Assembly: GCA_002409725.1 (NCBI GenBank)
Contig: DHOI01000016.1
Coordinates: 1,958-18,528 of the forward strand
DNA: 16,571 bases
Reading direction: 5' to 3'
Source: Christensenella sp. UBA5394
GTDB taxonomy: Bacteria > Bacillota > Clostridia > Christensenellales > CAG-138
Part shown: positions 7,825 through 15,131 of the stretch, piece after piece
How the letters are laid out: each line of letters opens with the position of its first letter
Numbering within the stretch: position 1 is the stretch's first letter
Program-made: the position numbers and the translations under genes
The notes under the pieces: generated by a model
What the model was told of the DNA's origin: nothing
The model's database searches: none
The model's input: the letters and a program-made list of their open reading frames with translations, nothing else

Positions 7825-7854
7825 ACCAGCAGCCCTCCCTAAGGGCGGGCTGGT
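7825..7854 (-). promoter_or_regulatory. Hairpin in the putP leader
   Basis: ACCAGC and GCTGGT pair, with an inner GCCCT/AGGGC stem and a 5-nt loop. On the minus strand it begins about 17 nt into the predicted putP transcript and ends well before the ribosome site. It may affect mRNA stability or attenuation. No T-run follows and no known riboswitch is recognised. Confidence 0.45.
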
Positions 7855-7877
7855 GAATACACGTATACAATTGATTT

Positions 7878-7906
7878 ATTATAACAAAAACTATCCGCTT
7901 CCACAA
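7878..7906 (-). promoter_or_regulatory. putP promoter
   Basis: On the minus strand TTGTGG (7906-7901), a 17-bp spacer and a perfect TATAAT (7883-7878). An ACGTATAC octamer (7861-7868) lies in the start region, as at two other promoters in this window. Confidence 0.6.
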
Positions 7907-7924
7907 CCAAGCAAAAAAGAAAAG

Positions 7925-8021
7925 GCGCTTTTTGCCGCGCACGGGCGTATTTGCGGGGCAGCCGCATCGTCATGGGTTACTGTGACCACGCGCTTTTTGC
8001 CGCGCACGGGCGTATTTGCGG
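7925..8021. repeat. Pair of identical 32-bp direct repeats with a 33-bp spacer
   Basis: The segments 7925-7956 and 7990-8021 are identical over 32 bases, beginning GCGCTTTTTGCCGCGC and ending GTATTTGCGG. They lie in the 341-bp gap between the divergent putP and NlpC/P60 genes, just behind the putP -35 box and just before the -35 of the NlpC/P60 gene. The 33-bp spacer is not repeated. The size pattern is CRISPR-like, but there are only two units and no cas gene. A duplicated regulatory site or a local duplication is as likely. Confidence 0.9.
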
Positions 8022-8034
8022 CGCTGGGAATCCG

Positions 8035-8063
8035 TTGCGCGGGATGGAAAATGCTGATATAAT
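8035..8063 (+). promoter_or_regulatory. Promoter of the NlpC/P60 hydrolase gene
   Basis: TTGCGC (8035-8040), 17-bp spacer, perfect TATAAT (8058-8063). ACGTATAC (8069-8076) follows in the transcription-start region. Confidence 0.65.
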
Positions 8064-8124
8064 AAAAAACGTATACTGTTCATACACGGTAGTAAATCTT
8101 GCATCACCCCGAAGGAGACCAAGA

Positions 8125-8952
8125 ATGAAAAAGATCGTCGCGCTCGCGCTGATTCTGCTGCTTTGCCTGCCTTCTGCCGCCCTGGCCGAGGGTATGGAGC
8201 TTACGCTCCAGGCAAGCAAGCTCACCCTATATCAGGAAGACGTGTATGCGCTTTCCTATTCCCTGGAGCCGAACACGGGCACGCGCATCTATTGGACGAG
8301 CTCCGATCCGGAGGTCGCCCAGGTAGACGAGCAGGGCGTGATCACGGCCCTGCAAAAAGGCAGCGCCAAGATCACCGCCTTCACCGAGGATGACGCGGCC
8401 AAGGCCACCTGCAAGCTAACGGTCAAAAAGCTCAATATTACCCCCATTTCGGCCACCATCGAGGGCAACGTATACGACGGCAATTATAACCCCGTGAGCA
8501 GCGGCGTAGAGGCGGCCCTGCGTAGCTACTGCGAGCGCCTGGGGGATAGCCGGGGCGCGAAAATCGCCCGAGCCGCTGTCGAAAAGCTGGGCGTCAGCTA
8601 TGATACCATGGATTGCAGCCAGATGGCCCAGGCCATCTATAAGGCCAACGGCATCCGCATCTCCCGCACCAGCGGCACCCAGGCCGAGGATATGGCCAAG
8701 TACGAGCGGGCGGATGGCAAGCCCCGCGTGGGCGATCTGATCTTCCTCTCCTTCCCCTCCTGGCGGACGTGCAGCTGCGGCGAAGTCTGCCGCCGCTACC
8801 GCCAGGTGCACCACACGGCCATCTATCTCGGCAATGTCGATGGCACGGATTACGTAGTGGATTCGAGCAGCTATTTCGGCCACGTCATCCTCCGTGCCTA
8901 TAGTGGCGGCACCGTCGCCGGCATGAACATCGTTTTTGTGGCAGGCAAGTAA
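8125..8952 (+). CDS. Secreted Ig-like (BIG2) plus NlpC/P60 cell-wall hydrolase
   Basis: A 275-residue exported protein predicted to cut peptide stems of peptidoglycan. Seen: a signal peptide of 21 residues ending ALA (cleavage before Glu22); a bacterial Ig-like domain (about 24-100) with the typical IYWTSSDPEVAQVDEQGVIT; and an NlpC/P60 domain from about residue 145, with the catalytic Cys164 in MDCSQMAQAIYKANGIRISR and His230 in HHTAIYLGN. The usual third polar residue may be Asp in YVVDSSS. Unusual is a CxCxxxC insert (Cys216, 218, 222) just before the catalytic His. The start at 8125 follows GAAGGAGA and gives the signal peptide; a longer in-frame start at 7951 runs through the repeats and promoter. 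The next gene follows after 12 bp and is probably co-transcribed. Confidence 0.88.
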   Translation: MKKIVALALILLLCLPSAALAEGMELTLQASKLTLYQEDVYALSYSLEPNTGTRIYWTSSDPEVAQVDEQGVITALQKGSAKITAFTEDDAAKATCKLTVKKLNITPISATIEGNVYDGNYNPVSSGVEAALRSYCERLGDSRGAKIARAAVEKLGVSYDTMDCSQMAQAIYKANGIRISRTSGTQAEDMAKYERADGKPRVGDLIFLSFPSWRTCSCGEVCRRYRQVHHTAIYLGNVDGTDYVVDSSSYFGHVILRAYSGGTVAGMNIVFVAGK

Positions 8953-8964
8953 GCAATATTATTT

Positions 8965-9876
8965 ATGGAAATGGGGACGCGGCCTATGGAACGGCATGCG
9001 GGCGATAGAAGCTGGCTATACGGCATGTTCATCCTGCTCCAGAGCATCCTGTACGGGATCGGCAACCCCCTTTCCAAGATCGCCTTTGAAAGCATTTCGG
9101 CCCTCTGGTGCCTTGCGGTGCGCTTTGGCCTGGCCTTTGTGGTTTTCGCCCTGCTCTTTTGCAGACGGGCTGCGATCCAGCTTCGCGTGGCCAAGCCCGT
9201 GGATTACCTGCCGGCGGGCCTGAGTATGGCCCTGGCTTATATCACTAGTAACCTCGCTTTGGAGCGTACCAGCGCCACCAATGTGGGGTTTCTTATGTCT
9301 CTGCCCGTACTCTTTGCGCCGCTGCTTTCGAGCTTTCTGCTGCGCAAGCCCTACAAATGGCTGCACCTGCCCGTGCAGTTGGCGGTGGTGCTGGGGCTGT
9401 ACCTGCTCTGCGCCAATGGCGCTGCCTTCCGCCTGGGCACGGGCGATCTGCTGGCCCTTTGCACGGCCCTGTGCGCGGCCGGCGGGCTGGTCTTTGGCGA
9501 GCGGGCCCTCAAAAAGCTGGATGCGGTGGTTGTCTCCACCGTGCAGTTGGGCGTGACCGCCCTCCTCAGCGCCGTATTGGCCTTTGCCCTGGATGACGCC
9601 GCCAGCCTACGCCTTGTCACCCCGCAGGCTTGGGCCGTGGTGGCCTATCTGGCCATCGGCTGTAGCTGCATCGCTTATGTGCTGCAAAATTCCGCCCTGC
9701 TGCACCTCGAGAGCCGCCTGGTATCCCTGCTGCAATGCACCCAACCCGTGCTCACCGCCCTTTTTGCTTATCTCCTATTGGGCGAGACGCTACGGCCCAC
9801 CGGCCTCTTTGGCGCGGCCCTCATCCTGGCCTGTATCGTGGCCGAGAATGTTATTCCGGCGCTGCGGGAGGGATAA
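8965..9876 (+). CDS. EamA/DMT-superfamily membrane exporter
   Basis: Membrane protein of up to 303 residues with about ten hydrophobic segments, the two-fold EamA repeat layout of drug/metabolite transporters, which usually export small metabolites or amino acids. Seen: LQSILYGIGNPLSKIAFESI in the first helix pair, ALAYITSNLALERTSATNVGFLMSLPVLFAPLLS in repeat one, and SRLVSLLQCTQPVLTALFAYLLLGETL in repeat two, which is the conserved family signature with Gly-Glu-x-Leu. The start is uncertain: ATG at 8965, 8971 or 8986 are all in frame and none has a strong ribosome site; 8986 has a weak GGGG about 9 nt upstream. It sits directly behind the wall-hydrolase gene, so translation may depend on that gene. 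Substrate unknown. Confidence 0.88.
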   Translation: MEMGTRPMERHAGDRSWLYGMFILLQSILYGIGNPLSKIAFESISALWCLAVRFGLAFVVFALLFCRRAAIQLRVAKPVDYLPAGLSMALAYITSNLALERTSATNVGFLMSLPVLFAPLLSSFLLRKPYKWLHLPVQLAVVLGLYLLCANGAAFRLGTGDLLALCTALCAAGGLVFGERALKKLDAVVVSTVQLGVTALLSAVLAFALDDAASLRLVTPQAWAVVAYLAIGCSCIAYVLQNSALLHLESRLVSLLQCTQPVLTALFAYLLLGETLRPTGLFGAALILACIVAENVIPALREG

Positions 9877-9965
9877 AATTAGCTTTTGGGCGTGTTCTGC
9901 CCCCGGACTCCCGACTTGCTTCTTTCTCGAAATGCCTAGCGTTTTGAGACTTCAATAAGGAACTA

Positions 9966-10063
9966 TGTGCTGGCCTTGCAGGCACAAACACGAACTTAAA
10001 AAGTAAGCCAAATACCATTGCAGACTTATTAATAACGGCCCGGCGCATGATTGCGCCGGGCCG
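9966..10063 (-). repeat. Three-hairpin intergenic module, copy B
   Basis: Within the 224-bp gap between the convergent DMT and rsmA genes are, in order on the plus strand, a TGTGC/GCACA stem around GGCC (9966-9986), an A/T-rich stem TTAAAAAGT / ACTTATTAA with one mismatch (9996-10032), and a 12-bp perfect GC stem CGGCCCGGCGCA / TGCGCCGGGCCG with TGAT loop (10036-10063). The order and parts of the sequence (GCTGGCC, CAGGCACAA) match the module at 4466-4575. The rest of the gap holds a further weak stem (9925-9949) and no gene. Confidence 0.5.
10036..10063 (-). terminator. Terminator hairpin downstream of rsmA
   Basis: A perfect 12-bp GC-rich stem with a TGAT loop, followed on the minus strand by TTATTAATAAG, 37 bp after the rsmA stop. 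A nearly identical stem occurs at 15416-15449. It may end transcription from both convergent genes. Confidence 0.6.
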
Positions 10064-10100
10064 CATAGCCCATAAAGCGGGGCTGGCTTGTGCGGTCTTT

Positions 10101-10928
10101 TTAATACTGCCATTTGCCGGAACTCATCGCGAGCCTCGCCAGCGCCTCCGGGCCCAGGCTTTCGGCCCGGGCGGCGGGGGGGATGCCGCAGCATGCCAGA
10201 GCTTCAGCCGCGCCGGGTAGGCCCTTGAGGTTGTTAAGAAGTGTCTTGCGGCGCTGGCTAAAGGCGCGCTGGAGAAAATCGGCAAAGCCCGGGATCAGGG
10301 CCGTATTCCGCCGGATCAGGAGCGCTACGCTGGAGCTTACATCCGGTTGGGGATAATAATCGGCCGGGGATAGCTCCATGAGGCGGGTGGGCTGGTAATA
10401 ATACTGCGCCAGCACGGCCAGCAGGCCGTATTGACGGGTGGATGGCTGGGCGAAGAAGCGCTCCGCCGCCTCCTTCTGGGCCATCAGAGCCATACGGGGG
10501 ATAGGCAGGCCGCAGCTTAAAAGCCGCAGGCAGATGGGAGTGGTGGCATAATAGGGCAGGTTGGCGGCCACGGCGAAAGGAACACCAAGCTCGGCCTGGA
10601 CAAGGGCAAGGTCGGTTTGGAGGAAGTCCTCATGCAGGATGCGCAGCTTTGGCTCATCCGCGAAGAGGCTGGAAAGGGCCGCGGCCATGGCGGCGTCGAT
10701 CTCCACGGCGCATACCTTGGGCGCGTGGCGCAGCAGGGGGCCGGTGAGCGCACCGAGGCCCGGGCCGATCTCTAGGGCGGGCAGGCCGCCTTGGCAGGCG
10801 GCCGCCGCGATGGCCTCCGCCTTTTCCGCATTGGCCAAAAAGTTTTGCCCCAGGGCCTTGTTGGGCCTGAGGCCGAAACTTTGCAGCTGCTCTTTGATAT
10901 GATCCGCGCCGCTCACTTTTTCACCCAT
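10101..10928 (-). CDS. rsmA: 16S rRNA adenine dimethyltransferase RsmA/KsgA
   Basis: Cytoplasmic 275-residue enzyme that dimethylates two adjacent adenines (A1518 and A1519 in E. coli numbering) near the 3' end of 16S rRNA, using S-adenosylmethionine, late in 30S assembly. Seen: KALGQNFL (24-31), SAM motif EIGPGLGALT (53-62), the ribose-binding acidic VEID (75-78), the catalytic NLPYY (123-127), and the C-terminal SQRRKTLLNNLKG, all standard. The ATG at 10928 overlaps the upstream gene by 16 bp. A GTG at 10916 would give a classic 4-bp GTGA overlap with the upstream stop and is an alternative; neither has a strong ribosome site, so translational coupling is likely. The order after a G5-domain protein is known from Bacillus (yabE-rnmV-ksgA), here without rnmV. 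Confidence 0.95.
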   Translation of the reverse strand: MGEKVSGADHIKEQLQSFGLRPNKALGQNFLANAEKAEAIAAAACQGGLPALEIGPGLGALTGPLLRHAPKVCAVEIDAAMAAALSSLFADEPKLRILHEDFLQTDLALVQAELGVPFAVAANLPYYATTPICLRLLSCGLPIPRMALMAQKEAAERFFAQPSTRQYGLLAVLAQYYYQPTRLMELSPADYYPQPDVSSSVALLIRRNTALIPGFADFLQRAFSQRRKTLLNNLKGLPGAAEALACCGIPPAARAESLGPEALARLAMSSGKWQY

Positions 10929-12100
10929 ACGGTCACGTTGTACTTGGTGCCCCAGCGCTTAGCTTCCTTTTCGGTGTTGAACCAGATGTCGAGCTGGTTC
11001 ATTGGCTCGCCTCTGCTATTCTTATAGTTGCGGAACGCCCCCGTATCCTCGGCCTTGCCGTAGCCGTATTTGCTGATGTAGATCCGGGTGCCGTATTTGA
11101 TGTAGTAAGGGTTCACGGCGATAGTGCCCAGCTTAGGCCGGGTGCCGGTGGCCGTGCGGCTGCCTGTGCAATAGGCGGTGATCTTATCCACCGTCATCTT
11201 TACCCAGCCGTCTTCGCCCGCGACCGGGGCTTCCTTCCAGCGACGGGTCTCGCCCACGTAGCTGGTTTGGTATTTGATCTTGGTGCCCACGCGGGTCACC
11301 TGATCCACCGCGGCGGAGAGCACCACCTGGTCCGCTACTTCGCGGGATACCTCTACGCCGTCCTTGACGATGATGCGCTGGATCACCTGCTTCTTCCCGT
11401 CCACACCCTCGACTTCGATCTTTTTGTAATTTTCGTATTCGGTATCGTCCTTGACGGTGACTTCGTCGTATTCCAGCGTTTTATAGCTCGTTTGGTAGGA
11501 TACCTCCACATCCGTGTGGGTGATTTGCATACCCGGCTCCACATCCTCAAAGGGCAGGTGGGAAAGCTCATCACCGGAGGAATAAGCCACCTTGGCGTGG
11601 CTCAAAGCCTCACCTACGGTGCCCTCGCTCATGTGCAGCACCTGCACCTTGCCGCCGGATTTCACAGCCACCGGATACGCCCGGCTGACCTCCACCCTTA
11701 GGCCGGGCTTCAAGGATTCGCCGGAGGCGGGGAATACGGAATCCCCGGCATGGAGCTGCACACCCGCCGCGTCCAAGAGGCCCCCCACCGTATCCGCCCG
11801 CACATAGTAGGCCGTTTCGATGCCGTCTACGGAGAGCGTCACGGGGATGCGGGGATCCGGCAGGGTCAGGGCATAGCCGAAGCAGCCCGCCGCTACCAAG
11901 AGGCCGAAGAGCAGCGGGGCCAGCAGCCAGGCTGGCGCTGCCGCGGCCTCGCCATGAACCTGCCCGCGCCTCCCCCGGCGGGGCATATGTCCCTTAAGGC
12001 GTTGGGCGATATGCAGAAAGAACTCGGCTATGCCCGCGCCGAAGCGCTGCAGGCCGGACCGCAGGTTATAGAAGAAGTTCTTGCGCCTTCGTCGTGCCAT
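10913..12100 (-). CDS. YabE-like G5/3D-domain cell-wall protein
   Basis: A 395-residue surface protein thought by family to act in peptidoglycan turnover. Seen: a basic N-terminus (RRRRK), a membrane segment at about residues 57-78 (WLLAPLLFGLLVAAGCFGYAL), two ubiquitin-like DUF348 repeats (VTLSVDGIETAYYVRADTVG and the one starting near RAYPVAVKSGG), a G5 domain (about 200-280, with KKQVIQRIIVKDGVEV), and a C-terminal 3D domain (about 300-395) like that of the lytic transglycosylase MltA, ending LDIWFNTEKEAKRWG. In the 3D domain AEDTGA and LDIWF keep two of the three conserved Asp, but the first is Asn (AVNPYYIKYGT). AAGGAG lies 6 nt before the ATG. It overlaps rsmA and is probably co-transcribed with it from the promoter at 12134-12163. 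The N-terminal 50 residues before the membrane helix are longer than usual. Confidence 0.88.
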   Translation of the reverse strand: MARRRRKNFFYNLRSGLQRFGAGIAEFFLHIAQRLKGHMPRRGRRGQVHGEAAAAPAWLLAPLLFGLLVAAGCFGYALTLPDPRIPVTLSVDGIETAYYVRADTVGGLLDAAGVQLHAGDSVFPASGESLKPGLRVEVSRAYPVAVKSGGKVQVLHMSEGTVGEALSHAKVAYSSGDELSHLPFEDVEPGMQITHTDVEVSYQTSYKTLEYDEVTVKDDTEYENYKKIEVEGVDGKKQVIQRIIVKDGVEVSREVADQVVLSAAVDQVTRVGTKIKYQTSYVGETRRWKEAPVAGEDGWVKMTVDKITAYCTGSRTATGTRPKLGTIAVNPYYIKYGTRIYISKYGYGKAEDTGAFRNYKNSRGEPMNQLDIWFNTEKEAKRWGTKYNVTVWVKK

Positions 12101-12133
12101 AGATTGCTCCTTTGCCTTGCTATAAGCATAAAT

Positions 12134-12163
12134 ATTTTATCAGCATCGGACCACCCCTGTCAA
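12134..12163 (-). promoter_or_regulatory. Promoter of the G5/3D-rsmA operon
   Basis: On the minus strand a perfect TTGACA (12163-12158), an 18-bp spacer and TAAAAT (12139-12134). It is divergent from the penicillin-binding protein promoter, 33 bp away. Confidence 0.7.
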
Positions 12164-12195
12164 TTTCCCCGCCTGTAAACAAACTGTGGCCCCGA

Positions 12196-12225
12196 TTTAC
12201 AATAGAAGGGTAACCACGTTATAAT
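12196..12225 (+). promoter_or_regulatory. Promoter of the penicillin-binding protein gene
   Basis: TTTACA (12196-12201), 18-bp spacer and perfect TATAAT (12220-12225). ACGTATAC (12228-12235) follows in the start region. The ribosome site GGAAAGG lies about 11 nt before the ATG. Confidence 0.7.
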
Positions 12226-12263
12226 ATACGTATACTTGTAAATTTGGAAAGGTTATCCACCAA

Positions 12264-14465
12264 ATGAAACGCGCTCTCTGTATTTTCCTGTGCCTGGCCC
12301 TGCTTTTGCCCGCCCTCGGCTGCTCCGCCCTGAGCGGGCGCGAGCTTTGCCTGGAGTTCCTCACCGCCATCTCCCAGGGCGAGTATGATCTGGCCTACGA
12401 TATGCTGGACCCGGCCGTGCAGGCCGAGCCCATCCCGGCGGATAGCGAAAACGAGGTGGATATCGCCGCGGCCAAACAAGCGGAGGCGGAAAAAGAGGCC
12501 AATGGCCGCATCACCCGGGAGCGCTTCAAGCAAAAATACACAGCCGTGTTTGAGGTGCTGGGCATCACGGCCGTGGCCTATGAAAACGTAGAGATCGACG
12601 AAGGAGATATTTTTACCACCGCCACCTTTACCGGCGTTTACACCAGCGAGCTGGCCGGGGATATGGAAGAGCGCTTCAAGCTGGTGGCCGTGCGTTCCGG
12701 CGGCCGCTGGGTAATCGAATGGGAGCCCGGCCTGATCTTCCCGGATATGGAGTGGGGGGACACGGTGCGCAAGGCGGCAATCCGCGCCCAGCGCGGCGAG
12801 ATCGTGGCAGATGGTCAGCTTTTGGCGGCCACCGTTGGCAAGCTCTCGGTTTATGCCGTGCCCAGCCGCATCAAGGACGTGCCTTTGTTTGTATCCCAGG
12901 CGGCCATCCTTTTGGGCATGACGGAGAGCGCCGTGCAAAAGCGACTGGATAAGGCCTATAATGACCTCGCCGTGCTCAAACAATTCTATATGGATGAGCT
13001 GACCGCCACGGTGCGCGAGCAGCTGCTCTCCATCGAGGGCGTAGGCATCGACGAGGGCAACTATGCCGAGGCCCGGCAATACCCCTATGGCGATATGCTG
13101 GCCCATATCCTGGGCTATGTGGGCATGGTGAGCGCGGAAACGGCAGACAAGACCGAAGCCCTGGTGGATGAAATGAACCAGGGCCGGAATCCGGACGACG
13201 GCCTATATGCCACGGACTCCCAGGTGGGCAAGCTGGGGCTCGAAAAACAATACGAAGAGGTTCTACGCGGCAAGGACGGCTATTGCGTTTTCATCCAGAC
13301 CGGCGAGGGGCTGAACCGCCGCACCCTCTACACCAAGCCCGTGGAGGATGGCTACGACCTGTGCCTCACCATCAACATGGCCTTACAGGAACGGCTGGAT
13401 TTCATCCTGGAATGCGAATTGATGGATGAAGAAACGGCTGGAGCCGTGGTGGTCATGGATCCCAAGACCGGGGCCATCCAAGCCATGGCCAGCTGGCCCA
13501 GCTACGACCTCAACCTTTTCGCCCGCGGCATCTCCAGCACGGCTTACGCCAAGCTCACCGGGCAAAAGAACACCCCGCTCTATAACCGGCTTACCCAGGG
13601 CCTCTACCCCCCCGGCTCCGTGCTCAAAGCCTTTACGGCCGCGGCGACCCTCGATACGGGCACGATAGATGAAACCTACGAATTCAAGGGGGAGATTGAG
13701 GATGATTACTGGCTGCCCACGGAATTCGGCCCCTGGATGGGAAGTAAGATCAAGCGCGCACAGGTGCGGCACCGCTACCTGCCCACGCTGAACCTGCGCA
13801 GCGCCATCGTCTATTCCGACAACATCTTTTTTGCCAACGCAGCCCTTTTGATGGGCTGGGATAAGTTTGCCCCCTATATGGAAAAGGTCGGCCTCAATTC
13901 GGCCGTTCCCTTTGACCTCAACGTGGCCAACCCGCAGCTTCACAACGAATCCGATACCGACCTGAGCCAGATGCTCCTGGCGGAAAGCGGCTACGGCCAG
14001 GGCCAGGTGCTAATCACGCCCTTACAGATGGCCGCGATGTTCTGCGCCTTTGCCAACGAAGGGGATGTGCCCACGCCCTATTTGATAGAAGGGCTATATA
14101 AGGAGAACGGCATCAAATACGACACCGTGAGCCTTACCGTACCTAAGACCTGGCGCGAGGATGTAGTGAGCGCCCATGCGCTGGATATCATCCTGCCCTA
14201 TTTAAAGGATGTCGTACAAAGGGACCTCAACGGTACGGGCCGAGGCTTGCGGGTGACGAGCGTACAGGTGGCGGCAAAAACCGGTACCGCCGAGATCGGC
14301 AACGACAAGAGCCGGGAAATTGCCTGGTTTGCCGGTTTCCGCTGCGATGTGGAGCCGGAACAGGAACGCTTGGTGCTCGTCATGCTCGAAGTGCCCACCA
14401 ACGGCCCCTATTCCGATACTAAATTCACCATTGCCCGCGACCTGCTGCGTATGGACGCGCCCTAA
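12264..14465 (+). CDS. MecA-like class B penicillin-binding protein, predicted lipoprotein
   Basis: A 733-residue peptidoglycan transpeptidase that cross-links cell wall outside the membrane. Seen: an N-terminal MecA-type NTF2-like domain (about 25-150, LCLEFLTAISQGEYDLAYDML), a dimerisation/pedestal region (about 170-360, with VGKLGLEKQYEEVLRGKDG), and the transpeptidase domain (about 375-730) with all three active-site motifs: Ser452-x-x-Lys455 in PPGSVLKAFTAAA, Ser518-Asp-Asn520 in YSDNIFF, and Lys672-Thr-Gly674 in AAKTGTAE. The layout is that of PBP2a and PBP3-type class B3 enzymes, which can have low beta-lactam affinity; resistance cannot be inferred from sequence alone. The N-terminus MKRALCIFLCLALLLPALGC fits a lipoprotein signal with Cys20, instead of the usual uncleaved helix. 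Followed 21 bp later by a small membrane gene, likely the same operon. Confidence 0.92.
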   Translation: MKRALCIFLCLALLLPALGCSALSGRELCLEFLTAISQGEYDLAYDMLDPAVQAEPIPADSENEVDIAAAKQAEAEKEANGRITRERFKQKYTAVFEVLGITAVAYENVEIDEGDIFTTATFTGVYTSELAGDMEERFKLVAVRSGGRWVIEWEPGLIFPDMEWGDTVRKAAIRAQRGEIVADGQLLAATVGKLSVYAVPSRIKDVPLFVSQAAILLGMTESAVQKRLDKAYNDLAVLKQFYMDELTATVREQLLSIEGVGIDEGNYAEARQYPYGDMLAHILGYVGMVSAETADKTEALVDEMNQGRNPDDGLYATDSQVGKLGLEKQYEEVLRGKDGYCVFIQTGEGLNRRTLYTKPVEDGYDLCLTINMALQERLDFILECELMDEETAGAVVVMDPKTGAIQAMASWPSYDLNLFARGISSTAYAKLTGQKNTPLYNRLTQGLYPPGSVLKAFTAAATLDTGTIDETYEFKGEIEDDYWLPTEFGPWMGSKIKRAQVRHRYLPTLNLRSAIVYSDNIFFANAALLMGWDKFAPYMEKVGLNSAVPFDLNVANPQLHNESDTDLSQMLLAESGYGQGQVLITPLQMAAMFCAFANEGDVPTPYLIEGLYKENGIKYDTVSLTVPKTWREDVVSAHALDIILPYLKDVVQRDLNGTGRGLRVTSVQVAAKTGTAEIGNDKSREIAWFAGFRCDVEPEQERLVLVMLEVPTNGPYSDTKFTIARDLLRMDAP

Positions 14466-14486
14466 ATATATAGGAGGTATCACACC

Positions 14487-15035
14487 ATGCGTTATCCTGT
14501 AGCACTCAAGCAAAATGCCTTTTGCTACCTGGCCGTTGCCCTGATGGTTGCGGCGATCATCTTGCGTTGCGCCTACTTCCTGCCCCGCTGGGCGGAAACG
14601 GACGCCCTGGCGCTGGCGCTGCAATTCTTCCTGCCCCTGCTCAGCGGCCTGATCTATTGCGGGGCTATGCTGGCCAAAGGCGGTAAGCTCTATTTGCTCA
14701 CGATCCTCTCGGTGTTTCTGGGGATGACTTTCTTTATCGCCAAGGCCCAGGGCTTTGAGCATGCCTGGCACACGGTGCTTTGCACCCTGCTTTACCTCGC
14801 CGTGTTTATCCTCTACACCCTCACGGCTCTGGGCGTGTTGCCCTCGTTGCTCTTCCAAAAGCTGGTCTTCGGCCTGCCCCTGATTTTCCACGTTATCCAA
14901 GATATATTCTTCCCTTCCGCCAATCTGCAAATTAGCCCCCTGCCCGAGCTTTCGGTGCTGTGCATTATGGCCGCTTTACTCTCCGGCACCTTTGCCCTGG
15001 AAACGGTCAAGACCGGCTGCTGCAAAGATCAATAG
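14487..15035 (+). CDS. Six-helix membrane protein of unknown function
   Basis: A 182-residue protein that I do not recognise. It is almost entirely hydrophobic, with about six predicted membrane segments (roughly residues 11-32, 42-62, 68-86, 95-118, 127-144 and 155-172), short loops, and a C-terminal tail ending in a Cys pair (TGCCKDQ). A strong ribosome site AGGAGG lies 9 nt before the ATG, and the gene starts 21 bp after the penicillin-binding protein stop with no terminator between them, so the two are probably co-transcribed. A role in the envelope is suggested only by this context. Confidence 0.75.
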   Translation: MRYPVALKQNAFCYLAVALMVAAIILRCAYFLPRWAETDALALALQFFLPLLSGLIYCGAMLAKGGKLYLLTILSVFLGMTFFIAKAQGFEHAWHTVLCTLLYLAVFILYTLTALGVLPSLLFQKLVFGLPLIFHVIQDIFFPSANLQISPLPELSVLCIMAALLSGTFALETVKTGCCKDQ

Positions 15036-15047
15036 CCATTCTCGTTC

Positions 15048-15076
15048 TTGACTTCTTTTCTGCCAAGCACTACAAT
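15048..15076 (+). promoter_or_regulatory. Strong promoter of the NrdD-tail-like gene
   Basis: TTGACT (15048-15053), 17-bp spacer and TACAAT (15071-15076), each one base from consensus. A 6-bp stem AGGGCA/TGCCCT (15097-15117) ends directly before the AAGGAG ribosome site, so it could influence translation. Confidence 0.7.
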
Positions 15077-15131
15077 ATGTGGTAGAGAAAAGCAACAGGG
15101 CACACGATATATGCCCTAAGAAGGAGTGTAT

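Noticed and set aside
7925..8021. CRISPR array
   Set aside because: Only two repeat units, no third degenerate copy on either side, no cas gene in the window, and the pair sits between two promoters. Reported as a direct repeat instead.
12219..13106. Open frame of 295 codons on the minus strand
   Set aside because: It is antisense to the penicillin-binding protein, with no ribosome site or recognised domain.
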